A stretch of DNA of 44,094 bases, from the NCBI GenBank assembly GCA_018970885.1, contig JAGWVL010000007.1, positions 1 through 44,094 on the forward strand, given 5' to 3'. The position numbers and the translations under genes are program-made. The notes beneath the pieces are model-generated. The model was not told the origin of the DNA and made no database searches. It was given only the letters and a program-made list of their open reading frames with translations. This document shows positions 40,426-44,094 of the stretch, one piece after another (position 1 is the first letter of the stretch; each line of letters starts with the position of its first letter). Origin of the DNA: Actinomycetales bacterium (lineage in GTDB: Bacteria; Actinomycetota; Actinomycetes; Nanopelagicales; Nanopelagicaceae).

Positions 40426-41865
40426 ATGAGTTTCGAATACGCCCCAGCACCTGAATCAAGAGCAGTGGTCTCAATCAAACCAAAGTATGGCCATTTCATT
40501 GGTGGAAAGTTTGTGGCAGGTAGCAAACACTTTCCGACGATCAACCCCGCAACTGAAGAGGTGCTCAGTCAGATTGCTCTTGCCGGAAAGGCTGAAGTTG
40601 ATGCAGCGGTAAAGGCTGCTCGCAAGGCGTACACAACTACCTGGTCAAAGATGTCTGGCAAGGAACGTGGAAAGTATCTGTATCGCATCGCTCGAATCAT
40701 GCAGGAGCGAGCACGTGAATTTGCGGTGCTAGAGACTCTCGACAACGGAAAACCGATCCGCGAATCACGTGACACCGATATTCCGCTTGCTGCAGCACAC
40801 TTTTTCTATCATGCAGGCTGGGCAGACAAACTTGAGTACGCCGGTCTTGGCACATCTCCAAAACCATTAGGTGTTGCGGGCCAAATTATTCCGTGGAACT
40901 TTCCGCTATTGATGTTAGCTTGGAAAGTTGCACCAGCATTAGCTGCAGGAAACACAGTTGTCTTAAAGCCGGCGGAATCTACGCCGCTTACTGCATTGCT
41001 ATTTGCCGAGGTATGCCAACAAGCTGAACTACCTGCAGGTGTCGTCAATATTGTTACTGGGGATGGTTCTACTGGCGCCTTAATCGTTAATCATCCAGGA
41101 ATCGACAAGATTGCATTTACCGGATCAACTGAGGTTGGAAAGATTATTGCTCGCGCTGTCGCGCCCACCAAAAAGAGTGTGACCCTTGAATTAGGTGGCA
41201 AAGCAGCAAACATTGTTTTTGATGACGCACCCATTGATGAAACTGTTGAAGGAATTGTTAATGGAATCTTCTTTAACCAAGGACACGTGTGCTGTGCAGG
41301 TTCACGCCTGTTGTTGCAGGAAAACGTTGCTGAAGAGGTTCTTCATAAGTTAAAAAACCGTATGGAAAAGATCCGCGTAGGTGATCCTATGGATAAGAAC
41401 ACCGATGTTGGCGCGATTAACAGCAAGGAGCAGCTTGTAAAGATCACTGAACTTGCAGCTGCAGGTGATGCCGAAGGTGCAGAGCGATGGAGTCCTGCAT
41501 GTACTTTGCCAGTTAAGGGTTTCTGGTTTGCTCCAACAATCTTTACCGGTGTAACTCAGGCACATCGCATCGCACGCGAAGAGATCTTTGGTCCTGTTCT
41601 TTCAGTTTTAACCTTTAGAACACCCCAAGAAGCGATAGAAAAGGCTAATAACACCCCATTTGGCTTGTCCGCAGGAGTCTGGAGCGAGAAGGGTTCCCGT
41701 ATCTTGTGGGCATCTCAACAACTACGTGCCGGAGTTATCTGGGCTAATACCTTTAACAAATTTGATCCTACCTCACCATTTGGTGGATATAAGGAATCGG
41801 GGTGGGGTCGCGAAGGCGGGCGCCACGGCCTATCTGCATATTTGAAGGGAGTAGGCCATGAGTAA
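40426..41865 (+). CDS. NAD(P)-dependent aldehyde dehydrogenase
   Basis: Complete aldehyde dehydrogenase (479 aa). Cofactor and active-site features are PWNFPLLMLAWKVAPALAAGN, KPAESTPLTA, FTGSTEVGK, general base Glu255 in TLELGGKAANIVF, catalytic Cys289 in NQGHVCCAGSR, REEIFGPVL and PFGGYKESGWGREGG. I choose ATG 40426, with GGAGAG a few bases upstream; a GTG at 40414 would overlap the deoC stop. In this operon it probably oxidises acetaldehyde from DeoC to acetate. The region between the cofactor and C-terminal parts is slightly shortened around residue 350. It overlaps the truncated partner by 8 nt (ATGAGTAA). Confidence 0.93.
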   Translation: MSFEYAPAPESRAVVSIKPKYGHFIGGKFVAGSKHFPTINPATEEVLSQIALAGKAEVDAAVKAARKAYTTTWSKMSGKERGKYLYRIARIMQERAREFAVLETLDNGKPIRESRDTDIPLAAAHFFYHAGWADKLEYAGLGTSPKPLGVAGQIIPWNFPLLMLAWKVAPALAAGNTVVLKPAESTPLTALLFAEVCQQAELPAGVVNIVTGDGSTGALIVNHPGIDKIAFTGSTEVGKIIARAVAPTKKSVTLELGGKAANIVFDDAPIDETVEGIVNGIFFNQGHVCCAGSRLLLQENVAEEVLHKLKNRMEKIRVGDPMDKNTDVGAINSKEQLVKITELAAAGDAEGAERWSPACTLPVKGFWFAPTIFTGVTQAHRIAREEIFGPVLSVLTFRTPQEAIEKANNTPFGLSAGVWSEKGSRILWASQQLRAGVIWANTFNKFDPTSPFGGYKESGWGREGGRHGLSAYLKGVGHE

Positions 41866-42700
41866 TCGAATTGATGTGAAGAAGACTTATAAGTTGTACA
41901 TCAATGGCGCATTTCCACGCACTGAATCTGGTCGTACATACGAGGTAAAGAGTGCCAAGGGTGCCTTTATAGCCAATCCGTGTCTTGCATCTCGAAAAGA
42001 CTTACGTGATGCAGTTGTTGCAGCACGTGCAGCTCATGCTGGTTGGAACAAAGCAACTGCTTACAATCGCGGTCAGATCTTGTATCGCATCGCTGAAATG
42101 CTTGAGGGTCGTCGTGCACAATTTGTTGATGAAATCATGCAGGTTACTGGTGTGACAAAAATAAAGGCTGAGAAGGAAGTCACAGATTCTGTTGATCGAC
42201 TAGTTTGGTATGCGGGCTGGACAGACAAAATCGCATCTTTTGCAGGATCTACTAATCCTGTTGCAGGTCCTTTCTATAACTTTACAATCCCTGAAAGCAT
42301 GGGAGTTGTTGCAGCGATTGCACCTGAAACTCCATCACTTCTTGGTTTTATTGACGTGGTTGCACCAATCATCGCATCAGGAAACACCGTGGTAATCCTA
42401 GCGAGTACAAAAGCTCCACTATCTGCAATGACCTTTGCTGAAGTCTTGGCAACAAGCGATTTACCGAATGGAGTCATAAATATCTTAACTGGAAAGAAGG
42501 AAGAGATCGCGCCATGGATGGCATCTCACATGGATATTGATGCACTAGATATTTCTGGTCTGCCAGCAAAACTTCATGCTGAGACAAAGGTTGCAGGGGC
42601 TGAAAATCTGAAGCGAATTCACTCATTCAAATCAGCTGATCCTGGTCGCATCATCGCTTTTATGGAGGCTAAAACTGTGTGGCATCCAATTGGTCTCTAG
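41858..42700 (+). CDS. Truncated aldehyde dehydrogenase homologue lacking the catalytic domain
   Basis: A 280-aa protein homologous to the N-terminal half of the enzyme before it: YKLYINGAFPRTESG, NRGQILYRIAEMLEGRR, YAGWTDKIASFAG, SMGVVAAIAPETPSLLGFI, VVAPIIASGNTVVILAS and NGVINILTG. Where a true enzyme has FTGS and LELGGK it reads LDISGLP and then diverges, ending KTVWHPIGL. The catalytic cysteine domain is absent. Only 144 bp of unrelated DNA follow, so no frameshifted remainder exists. Intact frame and an 8-nt overlap argue for a maintained protein, and I recall similar short partners after deoC-ALDH in other actinobacteria. A structural or regulatory subunit is plausible. Confidence 0.88.
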   Translation: MSNRIDVKKTYKLYINGAFPRTESGRTYEVKSAKGAFIANPCLASRKDLRDAVVAARAAHAGWNKATAYNRGQILYRIAEMLEGRRAQFVDEIMQVTGVTKIKAEKEVTDSVDRLVWYAGWTDKIASFAGSTNPVAGPFYNFTIPESMGVVAAIAPETPSLLGFIDVVAPIIASGNTVVILASTKAPLSAMTFAEVLATSDLPNGVINILTGKKEEIAPWMASHMDIDALDISGLPAKLHAETKVAGAENLKRIHSFKSADPGRIIAFMEAKTVWHPIGL

Positions 42701-42844
42701 CCAAATAAGGTTTGGTATAAAACGTTCGCTTTTGAAAAAGATATTGCACAAAATGAAGTTCATTAGAATCAAAGTCAAGATGATTGTCCATGGCTGAGTT
42801 CCGTTAATACGCTAGCGACTGAAGATTCTGCTTGCAATTTTTTG

Positions 42845-43582
42845 TCAGCCATGAGCCCGAATAATGAAACTTGGCTCCAATTCGCTTACGTTACGGGTTG
42901 GATCAAACGGCGGAAAAGTTTCGATGCGGGAAAATCCAACATCTTCCAGAAGTCTTAGGATGGTCTCGTGGGTCGTTAAATTCATTTCAAAGTCTTCTTG
43001 CTCTTCTTCCAGTATTTCGCCGTTGCTCAATAGTTTATAGATTATTTCGTTCTTGTAACCAGTTCTTGTAGTAAGACAATTCCCCGAGATAGTTATTTCA
43101 CACCCTTCATCTAATGAATACGACTTACCCTGCCATTTTCCTGCAATTGGCAAGGCTGCGGGAGTTTCAATCTCCATGATAAGGAACCCATCCGTTTCAA
43201 GCCAATCGAGAATTTTCTCTAAAGCACGAATTTGTTCTTCAACATCTTTAAGGAGTCCAAAGGAGCCACTTGGGATTAATACGACACCGTACTTAGAATT
43301 AGGGGAATATTCACGAAAGTCAGAGTGGAAAACCTCTGCAGCTAATTTTGATTCCAATAGATGCGAGATGCAAGCTTGAATCATCTGTGGACTCTTATCG
43401 AACCCCTCGATTTTAATTCCCTGTGCCGCTAGTGGGCGTAAGAAACGGCCACTTCCGCACATCGGCTCAAGAACTTTGCCTTTTGCGGATTGCAATTCAC
43501 GGAAATAGAAATCGAATTCAACTTTTGGAGGAAATGGCTTAGAGAGATCGTAGTAAAGCGTCGAAAGTTTTCCGTAATTCAA
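42845..43582 (-). CDS. Class I SAM-dependent methyltransferase
   Basis: A 245-aa methyltransferase standing alone. The SAM site VLEPMCGSGRFLRPLAAQG is clear, followed by GFDKSPQMIQACI, VFHSDFREY, VVLIPSGSFGLL and a C-terminal LRLLEDVGFSRIETF. Many relatives act on small molecules, but the substrate cannot be told. I prefer TTG 43580-43582 as start, since AGGAG lies 5 nt before it. A GTG at 43586-43588 would be only 1 nt from that AGGAG. It is flanked by unusually long AT-rich non-coding DNA and shares no operon with neighbours, suggesting recent acquisition. Confidence 0.85.
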   Translation of the reverse strand: MNYGKLSTLYYDLSKPFPPKVEFDFYFRELQSAKGKVLEPMCGSGRFLRPLAAQGIKIEGFDKSPQMIQACISHLLESKLAAEVFHSDFREYSPNSKYGVVLIPSGSFGLLKDVEEQIRALEKILDWLETDGFLIMEIETPAALPIAGKWQGKSYSLDEGCEITISGNCLTTRTGYKNEIIYKLLSNGEILEEEQEDFEMNLTTHETILRLLEDVGFSRIETFPPFDPTRNVSELEPSFIIRAHG

Positions 43583-43588
43583 GACCAC

Positions 43589-43902
43589 TCCTGTTGGTTG
43601 GCGAACTTTTCATATGTATCTCGTTCTCTGCCCAGATATTCACTATTCTGTGTAGAACCAATCATTAACATATCTTATTCAGTCAAAAAAGCCAATAATT
43701 AATATCCTCACTAATTTGAAAGGAATTTAGCAATCCAATCTGCATTTCATGCGAGTAATTTCTTATTGAGTGAATAGTGGATACTCGATTCGGCGACACT
43801 GTGGGGCTTTGAGGCTTTCTAAAAAGTTGGCCATTTCAATTTCGCTGGGTCTCATTTTCTACGATTACAGTACGGTGCAAAGTTAGTCGTGGGCGCTGAG
43901 GG
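43589..43902. other. AT-rich intergenic region
   Basis: At 314 bp this is the longest non-coding stretch in an otherwise packed window. It lies between two minus-strand genes, upstream of the methyltransferase and downstream of the nucleoside hydrolase. Apart from the candidate promoter at 43667-43695 I see no gene, tRNA or clear terminator. Confidence 0.55.
43667..43695 (-). promoter_or_regulatory. Candidate sigma-70-type promoter for the methyltransferase
   Basis: On the minus strand TTGGCT (43690-43695), exactly 17 bp, then TATGTT (43667-43672). The start would be near 43660, giving a leader of about 75-80 nt that contains the AGGAG ribosome site. Confidence 0.45.
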
Positions 43903-44094
43903 TTATGAATTAACGGTTTTTAACCACAATTTCACGACCGCATCGACATCGAGATCAAGGGCTACCCGCACCTTTGCGGAATCCTCAAGGTCTAGTGGCT
44001 CTAACTGCTTTAACCATGCATCACGTCGATCAACAATAGTTTGACCGCGTGCTGGACCTGCCGATGTATCAACAACAACATCAAACATTTCAGT
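43903..44094 (-). CDS. C-terminal part of a nucleoside hydrolase (cut by window edge)
   Basis: The last 63 or so codons of a gene that enters from beyond the window; the frame stays open to base 44094. The sequence VVVDTSAGPARGQTIVDRRD, then VRVALDLDVDAVVKLWLKTV, matches the C-terminal strand and helix of inosine-uridine-preferring nucleoside hydrolases, where a TRGxTVVD-like motif is typical. The enzyme would release base and ribose from nucleosides, which fits the deoC/mutase operon nearby as nucleoside scavenging. The in-frame ATG at 44086-44088 is internal. Identification rests on a short segment only. Confidence 0.7.
   Translation of the reverse strand, partial: TEMFDVVVDTSAGPARGQTIVDRRDAWLKQLEPLDLEDSAKVRVALDLDVDAVVKLWLKTVNS

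Noticed and set aside
41858-42844. Frameshifted full-length second aldehyde dehydrogenase
   Set aside because: Only 144 bp follow before the next gene, and no catalytic-domain sequence is found in any frame, so the domain is missing and not frameshifted.
1-44094. CRISPR arrays, insertion sequences, tRNA or rRNA genes
   Set aside because: No regularly spaced repeats, transposase-like proteins, terminal inverted repeats or tRNA cloverleaf sequences were seen on either strand.

Overview
The window looks like a streamlined, low-GC (roughly low-to-mid 40s percent by eye, not computed) actinobacterial chromosome, most likely a freshwater acI-type (Nanopelagicales) genome or a close relative. The evidence is a set of actinobacteria-specific families: MtrA/MtrB, a WhiB protein, MshB of mycothiol synthesis, DUF3499, DUF5719, DUF6113, DUF3117, the actinobacterial DapC and DapD types and a 7Fe ferredoxin. 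Coding density is extreme. Most same-strand neighbours share ATGA, GTGA or TAATG junctions, divergent genes are only 22-36 bp apart, and several convergent genes overlap. I see no rRNA, tRNA, CRISPR array, insertion sequence or prophage.

Layout. 0.2-12.8 kb, minus strand: mtrB-mtrA-ahcY (envelope two-component system and S-adenosylhomocysteine recycling), phosphomannomutase-DUF3499, DUF5719 with a 1015-aa membrane glycosyltransferase, a WhiB regulator, then the operon fdxA-dapC-nucleotidyltransferase. 12.9-17.6 kb: a 66-aa SH3-like protein joined to a cysteinyl-tRNA synthetase, mshB with DUF6113, a TetR regulator and a DEAD-box helicase. 17.6-26.9 kb: MarC, PHP phosphatase, EamA exporter, a PRC/MgtE-N/CBS protein with DUF1003, Mrp, TatB, an HtrA protease, an O-methyltransferase, leucyl aminopeptidase, DUF3117 and a lone sigma region 4 peptide. 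This block resembles the Mycobacterium Rv1220c-Rv1234 region but has no full sigE and no rseA. 26.9-35.5 kb: SRPBCC, LOG-type phosphoribohydrolase, dapD, and a cell-surface glycan cluster (SpoIID/LytB-type protein, ABC exporter, glycosyltransferase, LytR-CpsA-Psr ligase, UDP-glucose dehydrogenase), then a CoA-binding protein that appears to start at ATT. 35.5-42.7 kb: purE-purK, then maf-phosphohexomutase-deoC-aldehyde dehydrogenase-truncated aldehyde dehydrogenase. 42.7-44.1 kb: a looser, AT-rich stretch with a lone methyltransferase, and the C-terminus of a nucleoside hydrolase running off the window.

Themes. Phosphomannomutase, the nucleotidyltransferase and two glycosyltransferases, plus the export/LCP/UDP-glucuronate cluster, suggest assembly of one or more surface glycans. 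DapC and DapD feed lysine and peptidoglycan synthesis. The deoC operon with the nearby nucleoside hydrolase looks like (deoxy)nucleoside scavenging: mutase, then aldolase, then acetaldehyde oxidation, with an unexplained truncated dehydrogenase partner. A recurring TANNNT hexamer 6-8 nt before start codons suggests widespread leaderless transcription. In one place (19970-19979) the divergent -10 boxes overlap in a palindrome.
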